Below, piece after piece: positions 32,152 through 41,441 of a DNA stretch of 41,510 nt. The stretch spans positions 1-41,510 of the forward strand of contig JBMFWH010000008.1 of the NCBI GenBank assembly GCA_049965455.1. The letters are read 5' to 3'. This DNA comes from JAVRLB01 sp049965455 (GTDB lineage Archaea; Thermoplasmatota; Thermoplasmata; Thermoplasmatales; ARK-15). Each line of letters opens with the position of its first letter. Within the stretch, counting starts at the first letter, position 1. A program made the translations under genes and the position numbers. The notes under the pieces are model-generated. The model was given only the letters and a program-made list of their open reading frames with translations, had not been told where the DNA came from and searched no databases.

Positions 32152-34618
32152 TGCCACCTCCCAGATAATAGGCACAGAGATCGTAATAGTCGCAGTGCCG
32201 GCACTCTTCGCCCGGCATGGCTGCAAATGATGCTTTACGGATCTTATCAATGTACTCTTTAAGCTCTTCTTTCAGGTGATCGGGATTGATCTTGCCCTCT
32301 CCCATGCCCACATATAGCGTTTTCGTGTAATTGCTCTCTATGACAGGACTGTACCTGGCGCTGGTGAGCTTCAGTGAATAGTATTTGCCCATCATCGCGC
32401 TGATCTTGGCGCTCATATATGTGAGATATATGGGCATTGCCAAGTCTTCCTTGTACAGTTTTTTCAGGTTATCTGGAGAAGTGTACTTGTAATCGATTAT
32501 GACGTGCCCCGAACCGGTGTAATCGATCCTGTCAATCCTGCCCCTGATGACCGTATTATCGTATAATTGCCAGGAAAACGGGTACTCTACCTCTTTCACG
32601 ACCCTGTTCCGCGACACGGCCCTGTCAAAGCTCAGGAAATTGAGTAGCTTTTTGGTGACGCTTAACTCGATGATCTCCAGCACCTTAGAATCTACCTGCT
32701 CTTTAAACGTGCTTAAATGCTTTGATACATATCTCTTGATCTCGTTTCTCAGGTCCAGATCCTCCTTGAAGTCCCGGTGATCAGTATAGAAATCTTTCAG
32801 GATGTTGTGGTACAGCGTTCCTGTTGCAGTGCTGCCAAACGGCTCTTCGGGCTTTGATATCTGCAGCACGTACCTGTAAAAATAGCTGAGCCCGCATTTT
32901 TTGAACATGGTCAGCTCTGAAGGCGTGAAATCTCGGCTTTGCAACGATGTGGCAATCTCGCTTTTCCGTTCTTCGATATCATGCAGTAACGGAACGCTGA
33001 TTATATGATCAAGCTCTTTTTGAACGTTCATATCCTCAATGATCATGTTCCGGTTCGAGATCAGCGCACGCAAAAGCTCTCTCCTCGTATAAAAAACGGT
33101 GTGGTCCGGATATTTGAGGGGATCGTACTCTTCCTTTTTTATTTTGTGATCCGCTTCGAGCCTGCGCAGGTACCTTGATTGGTACTCTCTCTTCGCTTTC
33201 TGGTCCCTGTATGAGTATGTGAATATGATGTTTTCAGAGCTCTGCAACAGCATGTCAAAATAATAGTCTTCGTTTTTCATGTCCATGTATGAAGTACGGT
33301 AATAAAAGCCATATTGCGCTTTTATCTGCGGATCTATCAGATCTTTAGACTCCATGATCCTTGGAAACACGCCCTCTTTCATGTTTCCTATAAAAAGAAA
33401 TCGTGGAGAATTGAAAAACATGTTACCTATATCCACGACCTTTACCACGTTCTTGTTTGCAGGCATCTTGCCGTACGTGTAAGTGCTGATATACAGATCC
33501 AAAAGGCTTGCAACCTGAATCTTGTTCCGATCATCCAGGTTCAGGTACGGGATGTAGTCATAAAACTGTCTCAGATAGTTTATGAATCTTAGAGAATCAC
33601 GATACTCGTCCTTGTCTATCTTCAATGACTCAAGATGCTCGATCAGCATTGTTAGAAACTGCCCAGCGTCTTTCGCATTGTAAACCAGTCTTGAGGATAT
33701 GCTCCTGTACGATGCGTAGATTTCCAGGTCCTGAAACCGCTGTCTCGTCTCTATAAAGTATGGAATGTGGTACATGCTGAATATCTCCCTGATCAGTGGC
33801 TCATATAGCTTTGCGTCTCTGAACGCGATCATGATCTCGGAAAAGCGCACCTGCTTTGAAAGCTCTGCAATCTTTCTTGCAATCGTGATGATCTCGCTTC
33901 TCTGGTCCGGTACTGCCAGAAACTGCATATTCTCTGAGTAATCATGCTTTTTCCGGTGCAGCTCCGGGTTCAGGTGACGGAGCCTTTCGTTCACGAGCAT
34001 TATGGAATCGGAATCGTAGTAAAACATGGTCACATCCGCTCTGGACAGCAACGATTCGATAAGATTGAGAAAAACGTTGTCGATCATGAAAAAGTTGGCA
34101 AAATAGATTTTTTTGTATCTGCACCCATCGACCTTTATAATTCTTGAAGCACTGTTCTCGAGTGTGATATGCGATTGAAAGTGCATAGTATCTATAATAT
34201 TATTATACATGCTGCTGAACTTTTTAAAATACTCTAATCTCCCATCATCCGTATTGTCTATATTCTGATTATCCTGCATTGTATTGAACTCGTCTATGAA
34301 CAATGACACGAACTCAGGATAGTTAACCAGCTCTGCATAGTCTTTGTTGAGATCGCTTAAGCGCAGGATTATGTCTTTCGTGATCACGCGCTCTAAAAAC
34401 CTGGGCATCACAGGCAGTGTGTCTAAATGAAGAATCATCGCTATAAAACTGTCCACTGTATAGATGTTCGAGAGCTCTATGCTCTTTACTCCACTCTCGA
34501 GGAGATGCTCGTAAAAATTGCGGGTCTGTATGATGTCTGGCAATATGATCGCGCAGTCAGGATCGTTCACCCCTGATTCCAGCATAGAAACATCTGTGTC
34601 AATGAGCAGCTTATTCAT
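32135..34618 (-). CDS. AddB/RecC-like protein with PD-(D/E)XK nuclease and Fe-S motif
   Basis: An 827-residue protein. The N-terminal ~520 residues have the layout of an inactivated SF1 helicase and no Walker A lysine is seen; a PD-(D/E)XK nuclease follows (ATGTLYHNILKDFY, GRIDRIDYTGSGHVIIDYKY). The four cysteines of an AddB-type Fe-S cluster are evident: KKCGLSYFYRY before the nuclease core and CRHCDYYDLC near the end (806, 809, 815). Partner of the downstream AddA-like helicase (overlapping genes). Such AddAB-type pairs are far better known in bacteria. The nuclease motif is clear, the N-terminal homology is weak by eye. Confidence 0.75.
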   Translation of the reverse strand: MNKLLIDTDVSMLESGVNDPDCAIILPDIIQTRNFYEHLLESGVKSIELSNIYTVDSFIAMILHLDTLPVMPRFLERVITKDIILRLSDLNKDYAELVNYPEFVSLFIDEFNTMQDNQNIDNTDDGRLEYFKKFSSMYNNIIDTMHFQSHITLENSASRIIKVDGCRYKKIYFANFFMIDNVFLNLIESLLSRADVTMFYYDSDSIMLVNERLRHLNPELHRKKHDYSENMQFLAVPDQRSEIITIARKIAELSKQVRFSEIMIAFRDAKLYEPLIREIFSMYHIPYFIETRQRFQDLEIYASYRSISSRLVYNAKDAGQFLTMLIEHLESLKIDKDEYRDSLRFINYLRQFYDYIPYLNLDDRNKIQVASLLDLYISTYTYGKMPANKNVVKVVDIGNMFFNSPRFLFIGNMKEGVFPRIMESKDLIDPQIKAQYGFYYRTSYMDMKNEDYYFDMLLQSSENIIFTYSYRDQKAKREYQSRYLRRLEADHKIKKEEYDPLKYPDHTVFYTRRELLRALISNRNMIIEDMNVQKELDHIISVPLLHDIEERKSEIATSLQSRDFTPSELTMFKKCGLSYFYRYVLQISKPEEPFGSTATGTLYHNILKDFYTDHRDFKEDLDLRNEIKRYVSKHLSTFKEQVDSKVLEIIELSVTKKLLNFLSFDRAVSRNRVVKEVEYPFSWQLYDNTVIRGRIDRIDYTGSGHVIIDYKYTSPDNLKKLYKEDLAMPIYLTYMSAKISAMMGKYYSLKLTSARYSPVIESNYTKTLYVGMGEGKINPDHLKEELKEYIDKIRKASFAAMPGEECRHCDYYDLCAYYLGGGSDGAE

Positions 34619-34645
34619 CTGTGCTTGGTATCATAACATGGTTAT

Positions 34646-35371
34646 TTAAAATTTTTTAATTGCCTTTCCGAGATTCGTGCCGTCCAGCAAATAGACGTTC
34701 ATGTGCGCAATCTTCACGATGCCGTTTGCAAATAACGGGCCGATCGTGTCTTTTTCATCGCTCAGCGCGCGACCGGTCAGAGTGTTGAAAGAAGGCATGA
34801 TGATTACCTCCCCGTTGAAATCATAATAGTTTTCCATCTTTTTTTCGGGATTGCCACGAAGCCAGCACGGCTCGACCTGATTATGGCCCTGCGCGTCAGT
34901 GATTCTGATCTCTGGATGTATGTGCGCCATGACCAGGTACCTTGCTTTTTCAAGCTCTTTCGTGGGCCAGGTATGGCCATGCATCAGATAATAAGGGCCG
35001 AACAATATGCCCCTGCTCGATCTCACATTCAATTCAGGATACATGCGCTTTAGCGAGCCGTCATGGTTGCCGGGCACGATCTCGATGCTCGCTTTCTCGC
35101 TGAGCTCATGAAAAAACGCTGATAACCGAGATTTATCCCTGTAATCAGGATAGTAGAGCGTGTGTTTCACGTCACCCAAGATTATGAGCGTTCTGACCTC
35201 ATGCGCTTCTATCAGGCGCAATATGCGATCTAAAATGTTGAGAGATTGGTCGGGAATGAGTATGCCCCGGTTCTCAAATTCAGCCTCGATGCCGAGATGC
35301 AGGTCTGCTATGATCATCAGTTTCATAGACTCGTCGTACAGAGCACGCTCGTTTAAGACCGGATAGATCAT
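34646..35371 (-). CDS. calcineurin-like metallophosphoesterase (archaeal MJ0037/PdeM-like)
   Basis: A 241-residue two-metal phosphoesterase: ADLHLG (22-27, DxH), ILGDVKH (GDxxx), VPGNHDG, YLMHGHTWP and MAHIHPE provide the metal and phosphate ligands of the family. Related proteins include SbcD/Mre11 nuclease domains and PdeM of bacterial repair operons; the short form without a cap domain is an unspecified phosphodiesterase. Its ATG overlaps the reductase stop (ATGA), and 27 nt separate it from the AddB-like gene, so a role in DNA end processing is plausible but inferred. Confidence 0.85.
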   Translation of the reverse strand: MIYPVLNERALYDESMKLMIIADLHLGIEAEFENRGILIPDQSLNILDRILRLIEAHEVRTLIILGDVKHTLYYPDYRDKSRLSAFFHELSEKASIEIVPGNHDGSLKRMYPELNVRSSRGILFGPYYLMHGHTWPTKELEKARYLVMAHIHPEIRITDAQGHNQVEPCWLRGNPEKKMENYYDFNGEVIIMPSFNTLTGRALSDEKDTIGPLFANGIVKIAHMNVYLLDGTNLGKAIKKF

Positions 35372-36000
35372 GGCCTTGCAAACCTGCAGTATATGCCCGA
35401 TCCCAGCACCTGAACCGAGATCAGCTTTAACCGGATCAGATCATCGATATTCATGGCTGCCGCACCTTCTGCCAGAGTCGGCGCGTTTGCGCCTATTATC
35501 ACGGGCGCGATGAACAGGCTCAGCTCATCGTACAGCTGAAGCTTCAAAAACGAGTATATGACCGTGCCACCGCCCTCAACCATCAACCTCCTTATTCCCA
35601 TCTCACTCAATTTCTCGAGCATCATCGTGATATCCACCTTCTCGGTCCCACAACGAAGCACCTCAAAATTCATATTATCGCGCTTTGCAGATTCGGTGGT
35701 GACAATAATGGTTCTCGCACTGTGGTCCAGAACCTTCGCGTTTTCTGGAATCCTGAGAGAAGAATCTAACACAATGCGAATCGGATTTTTGGGGTTCGAA
35801 ACATACTGCGGCTTTACGGTCAGGCGCGGATCGTCGCTCAGCACCGTGTTTATGCCCACCAGTATCGCGTCTACACTGTTTCTCAGCCTGTGCACGCGCT
35901 CAAAATCCGCACTGTCCGATAGATCAGTCTGCTTTCGCGTTGCGAGCGCAAGCTTGCCGTCAATGCTGATCGCTGCGTTTATTATAATATAGGGTCTCAT
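35368..36000 (-). CDS. 2,5-diamino-6-ribosylamino-pyrimidinone 5'-phosphate reductase (RibD C-domain type, RIB7-like)
   Basis: About 210 residues of the RibD C-terminal/dihydrofolate-reductase-like fold, in the archaeal riboflavin pathway using NAD(P)H. Motifs: IINAAISIDGKLA, the nucleotide-site RNSVDAILVGINTVLSDDPRLTV, VEGGGTVIYSFL, and the substrate-side FIAPVIIGANAPTLAEG. The longer frame (from 36081) overlaps the previous gene region; MRPYIIIN at 36000 (or the ATG at 36009) matches the family N-terminus and leaves a TATA-like ttataaga at leaderless distance. It overlaps the phosphoesterase gene by 4 nt. No other riboflavin gene is nearby. Confidence 0.9.
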   Translation of the reverse strand: MRPYIIINAAISIDGKLALATRKQTDLSDSADFERVHRLRNSVDAILVGINTVLSDDPRLTVKPQYVSNPKNPIRIVLDSSLRIPENAKVLDHSARTIIVTTESAKRDNMNFEVLRCGTEKVDITMMLEKLSEMGIRRLMVEGGGTVIYSFLKLQLYDELSLFIAPVIIGANAPTLAEGAAAMNIDDLIRLKLISVQVLGSGIYCRFARP

Positions 36001-36071
36001 CACTCTCATGATATTAACAAATCTTATAACATTTTTCTTTTTTTCATAATATGAATTTGTGGTGCACAAGC

Positions 36072-38090
36072 TCAATAACATTGTTGCAAGCTCGATTTTA
36101 ATTCTCTTAGATCATAAAACTTGTAGTAGTATGCATCAGGAATCATCCACGATGCGGGCAGCGCTGTTGCAAAGCTTAATAGTGCAGAACGTTCTGTTAT
36201 CGCAACGTTCTTAAACTCTAACGATCCGTTCCAGTGCATTGAGTAGCATGAAAGTGTGATGTTTTCGAAAAAAGAGTATATGTTGAGAGAGAACGTGATG
36301 CTGGTCCATGCATTTTTCGTTTTTAAAGCCAGCCCGCTCAGATAATATTGTGAGAGCAGAGGCACTGTGAACGCGCTTACATTTATCATGAGATCGTTTT
36401 TCAGAGCCGTATTGTTCGTGTAAACAGAAAACGTGATATTGTACGTGCCGGGCGCGAGATTGAACAGGGTTGTGTGCCAGAGCAGCGTGTTGTTAGTGTT
36501 GTTTGCCAGGATCACATTTTTGTGCACGGTCGTGTTCGGGCCCAGAATCAACGATGCTGCCTTAAAATGAAAATTGTCAGGCTCGTAATATCTGATCGCG
36601 CCTTTGTACCCTTTTTCTAAAAGCACGAATCCTGCCGCTTCTGCAACTATGCCGTACTTGCCTGACGAATAGTAGAGACTTGCAAAATCGTACATGTTCG
36701 GAGTTCCAGATAAGTAATATGGCGAGTTCAGGTCTGCAATCACATACTCGATGTTAGTGGGGATCAGCTTACCGCTCATGTTCAGATACTGGCTCTGAGC
36801 AGTCAGGTTGTCTGTAAAGTTGGACACGCCCGTGATCAGCGGCGCACCGTACGCGAGAGGCCGCGGATACGCGGAAAGTATGTTATTTTGCGTGAGCAGA
36901 TACGGATTGTTGGCAGGCACCATCGCTATTATGTGCGACAGCTCGCTGTACGCAGTGTAGTTTGCAGCAGTGCTCTCTGCAAACTCAAAGCTTGCCTCTG
37001 AATACTGGTTGAACGGCCCGATCGGTAAATACACGGCCGCGAACAGTATGACGAGAACAAGCATCAGTGCCGTAAACTTGAACTTGGGATCGGACACGGT
37101 ATGCGTGATTCTCTCTCTCACACTCTTTGCTCCGCTCGGCTCATCTTCCACAAGATCGTGCAGCGTGTCTATAAAGCCAAGATACAGAAACGCAAGCACT
37201 AACGGCGCATACTGATAGCTCAAGAACGGGGCGGGAGAGGGAAGATAGAACAGCACGTAAAAGTAGGGGATGAACATGATCAAAAACCGTTTTGAGAGGA
37301 CTGGCAGTGCCAGCAACGGTACTAATAGAACGAGAAGAACGTTGACCTTATAGTCAATGTTCAAGAATGGAGCTGGATGCCTGGGTATGTACATTCCTAG
37401 ATTGCCGTACAATGACGGATGCGAATAGTTCATTATCAAGAATAAGAACATCGCAGTTATGAGCAAGATAGCCGGATATTTTAAAGACTCATATCTTCGT
37501 TTAAATAAAGATTCGATAATGAGCATTATTGCAAACAGCACGATGAACAGCATGTACGGAAACATGGTGAGCCCTGAGACTATGAACACTATAAACGATG
37601 AACGGTACCATGATTTCAGGTACAGATAATATGCGATCATAAAGAGAGTGGGAAACAGAGACTGGTAAAACAGAGTGTACCAGTACAGTCCTGCAATGTA
37701 TGGATACACTAAAAACGAGAGCGAGATCATGAGCGCGAGAACCTTGCTTTTCAGTATTTGACGAGATATGCCGTACACTGCAAACACGCCTATAGTTATA
37801 AACAGCTGCTGAAACACGAGAAGCACAGCATAGCTTTTTATCATAAAGAGAGGAAACAGAAGCCATATGAGCGGATGCATGATCAGGTTTTGAAACGTGA
37901 ACGGATTGTTTGTAAAGCTGGATCCATATTGCATGAGCATTCCCGCTCCCGATACCGTCTCGCTCAGCGCGTAAATGCGCAGCACTGCAATATAGGACCA
38001 CAACACTGCAAATACTGCGAACATGATGATTATGATGTACTCGCGCTTCAATACGCTCCATAAATATTCAAAAACTCCTCTTATGGTCAT
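36072..38090 (-). CDS. DUF2079-family membrane protein (GT-C-like), second of tandem pair
   Basis: A 672-residue protein with about ten N-terminal membrane helices (to about residue 360) and a long extracytoplasmic C-terminal region containing NLAPGTYNITFSVYTNNT and many N-x-S/T sites. FLVYPYIAGLYWYTLFYQSL corresponds to the DUF2079 core. It lacks the Asp-Phe-His of its paralogue's YWFDFHYQ motif. The family is predicted to be GT-C glycosyltransferase-like, but no activity is established. Its ATG overlaps the stop of the upstream paralogue. Diversification after duplication is likely. Confidence 0.78.
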   Translation of the reverse strand: MTIRGVFEYLWSVLKREYIIIIMFAVFAVLWSYIAVLRIYALSETVSGAGMLMQYGSSFTNNPFTFQNLIMHPLIWLLFPLFMIKSYAVLLVFQQLFITIGVFAVYGISRQILKSKVLALMISLSFLVYPYIAGLYWYTLFYQSLFPTLFMIAYYLYLKSWYRSSFIVFIVSGLTMFPYMLFIVLFAIMLIIESLFKRRYESLKYPAILLITAMFLFLIMNYSHPSLYGNLGMYIPRHPAPFLNIDYKVNVLLVLLVPLLALPVLSKRFLIMFIPYFYVLFYLPSPAPFLSYQYAPLVLAFLYLGFIDTLHDLVEDEPSGAKSVRERITHTVSDPKFKFTALMLVLVILFAAVYLPIGPFNQYSEASFEFAESTAANYTAYSELSHIIAMVPANNPYLLTQNNILSAYPRPLAYGAPLITGVSNFTDNLTAQSQYLNMSGKLIPTNIEYVIADLNSPYYLSGTPNMYDFASLYYSSGKYGIVAEAAGFVLLEKGYKGAIRYYEPDNFHFKAASLILGPNTTVHKNVILANNTNNTLLWHTTLFNLAPGTYNITFSVYTNNTALKNDLMINVSAFTVPLLSQYYLSGLALKTKNAWTSITFSLNIYSFFENITLSCYSMHWNGSLEFKNVAITERSALLSFATALPASWMIPDAYYYKFYDLRELKSSLQQCY

Positions 38091-40126
38091 GATGGATACC
38101 TCACCAGCTCTGATACCATTACATTAGTAACACTGAAAAACTGGCCAAACTCTGAAAACGGCTTTGTTTCAGTAACAATCACGTTTTTGGTCATTATTGA
38201 TGCATGAAGCGAGTATCCGGTAATCTGGACGTCCGTGTAAAAATTGTAAAGATAAAACTGTATGGTGACATTGGTCCAGCCGCCAGATACATTGACAGTA
38301 TGCTCTGTAATCATAGGCACTCCGAACGCGGTTGCTTTTAGGGTCATCGACGTTGAGGAATTAGAGCGGACCTGCACGGTCACATTATATGCTCCCGGTG
38401 CCAGGTTCATGACAGGAGTGGTCCACATCGTTCCGTTTAAAGTGCTGTTTGAGAGGATCGTACTATGCCAGATCTTCGATATGTTTCCTGGACTAATCTG
38501 CGTATAGTTAAAATTGTAGCTCATAGGCCTGTAATATTGTATTGGTCCTGCATAATGTTGCTTTAAAAGCACGAACCCTGACGCTTCTCCAACGATCCCG
38601 TACTGGCCAGAACCGTACAGAACGCTCGTAAAATCGTACATGCTCGGCGTTGTAGATAGATACTGCGGCGAGTTCATGTCTGCAAGCACATAATCGATTC
38701 TCGCGTTTACCAGCCCTGTCGAAGTGTTCATATAGTGATTTGATGCAGTGATATTATTTAGAAAATTCATAAATTGAAGATCCATCACGCTGTTATAATA
38801 TGAGCCGTAATAAGATTCGGGAAGCAGCGCTCTCGGATATATCTCTGGGATATTGTTCTGCGTCAGTACGTATGGATCAGATCTTGGAATGATAGAGACG
38901 ATATGCTCCAGATTGTTAAACGTGGTCCAGTTCACGGCCGTGTTTTCAGCCACGTCAAAGTTGGTCATCGAGTACTCGTTCAACGGTCCGTAAGGCTGGT
39001 ACACCATCGCGAACAGTACCATCAGCACCAGAATCGCGGCCGCAACCTTGAACCTCGGCGCTGTGACTATGCTCTTGAATCTATTGAACCGCTTTGTATC
39101 ATGATTTTCATGATGCTCGAATATTCTTGCAATCGCATCGATCGTGCCCAGATACAAAAACGGCACGATCAGAGGCCCGTACTGCAGATGCACAAACGCT
39201 GGGAACATGTACGCCCAGTAATTTGCAGAAAATAAAACGAATATGAACGGTGCCAGCATCAGCACGAACCTTCGCGAAAACAGAGGCAACCCGAATAGCG
39301 GAATAAACAGTATGTACAGCACAAACAGCTTGAAATCTATGCCGTAGAAGAACGTGCCTCCCATAAAATGCGCGTTGCCGGTCATTGACTGCGAGATCGA
39401 GGCCGTGCCCGAGGAGGCAATGTAAGATAGTATGAATATGATGAACGACGCGAAAAACAGTACTGCTGCAAATCGCAGCGTCTTGATATTAAACTCCGGC
39501 TTTTTGTATCTCATATCGTATAGGGTTTCAAGCATGATCAGAAACGATAACAGGATTATGAAAAATATGTACGGGTATCTCGTGATGCCTGCAAGGATCA
39601 ATAGAATAAACGCGCTCTTGTATCTTGTTTTAATAAAAAGATAGTATCCGATCAGGAACAGAGTGGGAAACAGAGCCTGATAATGAAAATCGAACCAGTA
39701 CATGCCAGACAGGTACGGATACAACAGATACGAGATCGCAATGAGCATTGCCGCACTTTTCAGCTTGAGAAAATGCTTGGCTATGCCGTACACGGGAAAT
39801 ATGCCGGCAGTGATGAACGTTGCCTGAAACGCCAGGATCAGAGGAAAGCTCTGCGGTATGAACACTGGAAACACGACCCATAATATGAGGTTTGGATAAA
39901 ATTGAAGAGGATGGTACATGAACGCCCATGCGTTCTGCATCGCGAGCCCCAGATCAAATAGCGTTGCGTGCAGTGCGTAAAATTTCAAAATTGATATGTT
40001 TGCCCAGTATACTGAGAATATGACGAAAAATATAGCAATGATGATGATTAAAGGATCGTTTTTAAAATAGCTCTTTATTCTTGCTAATAGTTTTGTAGTT
40101 ACTCCCTTATCTGATTTTTGAGCCAT
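38087..40126 (-). CDS. DUF2079-family membrane protein (GT-C-like), first of tandem pair
   Basis: A 679-residue paralogue of the next gene: about ten membrane helices, motif SGMYWFDFHYQALFPTLF near 150, an early periplasmic loop with FDLGLAMQ, and a C-terminal ectodomain with NLAPGAYNVTVQVRSNSS. The acidic loop residues (FDLG, WFDFH) resemble the metal/lipid-phosphate sites of GT-C enzymes, so it may add sugars from lipid carriers on the outer face; this is inference. The ATG at 40126 has aaggtgcag upstream; the longer GTG start at 40138 falls on that ribosome site. Divergent from the GHMP kinase gene. Confidence 0.82.
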   Translation of the reverse strand: MAQKSDKGVTTKLLARIKSYFKNDPLIIIIAIFFVIFSVYWANISILKFYALHATLFDLGLAMQNAWAFMYHPLQFYPNLILWVVFPVFIPQSFPLILAFQATFITAGIFPVYGIAKHFLKLKSAAMLIAISYLLYPYLSGMYWFDFHYQALFPTLFLIGYYLFIKTRYKSAFILLILAGITRYPYIFFIILLSFLIMLETLYDMRYKKPEFNIKTLRFAAVLFFASFIIFILSYIASSGTASISQSMTGNAHFMGGTFFYGIDFKLFVLYILFIPLFGLPLFSRRFVLMLAPFIFVLFSANYWAYMFPAFVHLQYGPLIVPFLYLGTIDAIARIFEHHENHDTKRFNRFKSIVTAPRFKVAAAILVLMVLFAMVYQPYGPLNEYSMTNFDVAENTAVNWTTFNNLEHIVSIIPRSDPYVLTQNNIPEIYPRALLPESYYGSYYNSVMDLQFMNFLNNITASNHYMNTSTGLVNARIDYVLADMNSPQYLSTTPSMYDFTSVLYGSGQYGIVGEASGFVLLKQHYAGPIQYYRPMSYNFNYTQISPGNISKIWHSTILSNSTLNGTMWTTPVMNLAPGAYNVTVQVRSNSSTSMTLKATAFGVPMITEHTVNVSGGWTNVTIQFYLYNFYTDVQITGYSLHASIMTKNVIVTETKPFSEFGQFFSVTNVMVSELVRYPS

Positions 40127-40269
40127 GAAGTTCTGCACCTTTAATATTATTCATAATCTCCACTCTATTAATAAAATTTTGCGTGCGATATAAGAAACTA
40201 TAAAATATGCACCTTTTCAACCGCCGATATAAAGAAAAGTTAATATATATTTATTCTCATATCATCGTT

Positions 40270-41274
40270 ATGAGCGCAGATTTCAGGCTTGTAGTGACAA
40301 AAGCACCGTTGCGCATCACGTTCACGGGTGGAGGCTCGGACTTTCCCAGGTTTTACAGGGCTTACGGGCCGGGAGCGGTAGTGTCCGCTGCGATAAACAG
40401 GTACATTTACGTGTCTATAGCAAAGAACTTTTATGATAAAGAGTACCGGATCAGCTACTCTAAAACTGAAAACGCGATACCGGACCGGAACATGATAGAG
40501 CATCCTACCGTTCGCGAGGCTTTAAAGCTTCTCGATGTCAAGTGCGGAATACAGATTATAAGCATTACTGAGATACCGTCTCGAGGAACAGGACTGGGAT
40601 CGAGCAGCAGCTTTCTCGTAGCTTTGTTGCTGGCCCTGCACACATGGATCGGAGAGAGTGTCACTGCCGAGACGCTGGCACAAGAAGCGTACAAGATCGA
40701 GAGAGAGATACTGAACGAACCTGGCGGCAAGCAGGACCAGTATCTGGCTGCGTACGGAGGCATCAATCTCATGAAATTCAATATTGATGACAGCGTTGAG
40801 ATGAAGCCTATCATCATGACCAAAGAGATGAGGCGAAAGCTGGAAGAACATCTTCTTATGTTCTATACCGGTATCGAGAGATCTTCGGCATCGATTCATA
40901 CAGAACAGCTCAAAAACGTGGATAATCATGTTGAATATTATCAGAGAATGAGTTCTATTGCTCTCGACACCTACGATGCCATATCGTCTATGAACATCGA
41001 AAGAATTGCAGAGCTCATGGAACAAAACTGGAACTTGAAGAAAAAGCTGAACAACGGCATCAGCGATGCGAATATTGAGAAAATGTACCAAGCTGCCAAA
41101 AATGCAGGCGCACTGGCCGGCAAGTTGATGGGCGCTGGCGGCGGCGGATTTATGCTGTTTCTCGTCAATCCGGATCAGAGAGAGAATGTGATAAACGCGC
41201 TAAAAGAGTATCGAATGGAAGAGTTTAAAATCGATACTTTCGGATCTAGAATCGCATACTTTGAAGATTATTAG
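40270..41274 (+). CDS. GHMP-family sugar kinase (D-glycero-D-manno-heptose 7-phosphate kinase-like)
   Basis: A 334-residue kinase. N-terminal APLRITFTGGGSDFPRFY, ATP-loop TGLGSSSSFLVALLLALH (about 110-128), NEPGGKQDQYLAAYGG, and C-terminal KLMGAGGGGFMLFL are those of HddA-like heptose kinases and related fucokinase-type proteins. It would phosphorylate a sugar (phosphate) at C1 for nucleotide-sugar synthesis, feeding glycoprotein or surface-polymer assembly. The frame is open from 40207, but the ATG at 40270 has aatatatattta about 25 nt upstream, so a leaderless start is preferred. The exact sugar is uncertain. Confidence 0.85.
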   Translation: MSADFRLVVTKAPLRITFTGGGSDFPRFYRAYGPGAVVSAAINRYIYVSIAKNFYDKEYRISYSKTENAIPDRNMIEHPTVREALKLLDVKCGIQIISITEIPSRGTGLGSSSSFLVALLLALHTWIGESVTAETLAQEAYKIEREILNEPGGKQDQYLAAYGGINLMKFNIDDSVEMKPIIMTKEMRRKLEEHLLMFYTGIERSSASIHTEQLKNVDNHVEYYQRMSSIALDTYDAISSMNIERIAELMEQNWNLKKKLNNGISDANIEKMYQAAKNAGALAGKLMGAGGGGFMLFLVNPDQRENVINALKEYRMEEFKIDTFGSRIAYFEDY

Positions 41275-41441
41275 GATAGTATTCACGTTCGGCGGATTAT
41301 CAGAATCCTGCTAAATCAATAATGAAAAATGTCTATATTGCTATATTTTCAAAGTGTATTTGTTGAATAAGATACTCTTTCTCCTGAACCGACGGGGTAT
41401 AAAAAAGAAAAATTAATATTAATTCTCGTCATTGATCATAC

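Noticed and set aside
32151..32250. 33-residue N-terminal extension of the AddA-like protein
   Set aside because: It is coded within the 3' end of the AddB-like gene in another frame; a GTG with a strong ribosome site lies at 32151.
29509..34147. Numerous plus-strand frames opposite the AddA/AddB-like genes
   Set aside because: Shadow frames from codon bias in the real genes; no ribosome sites or domains.
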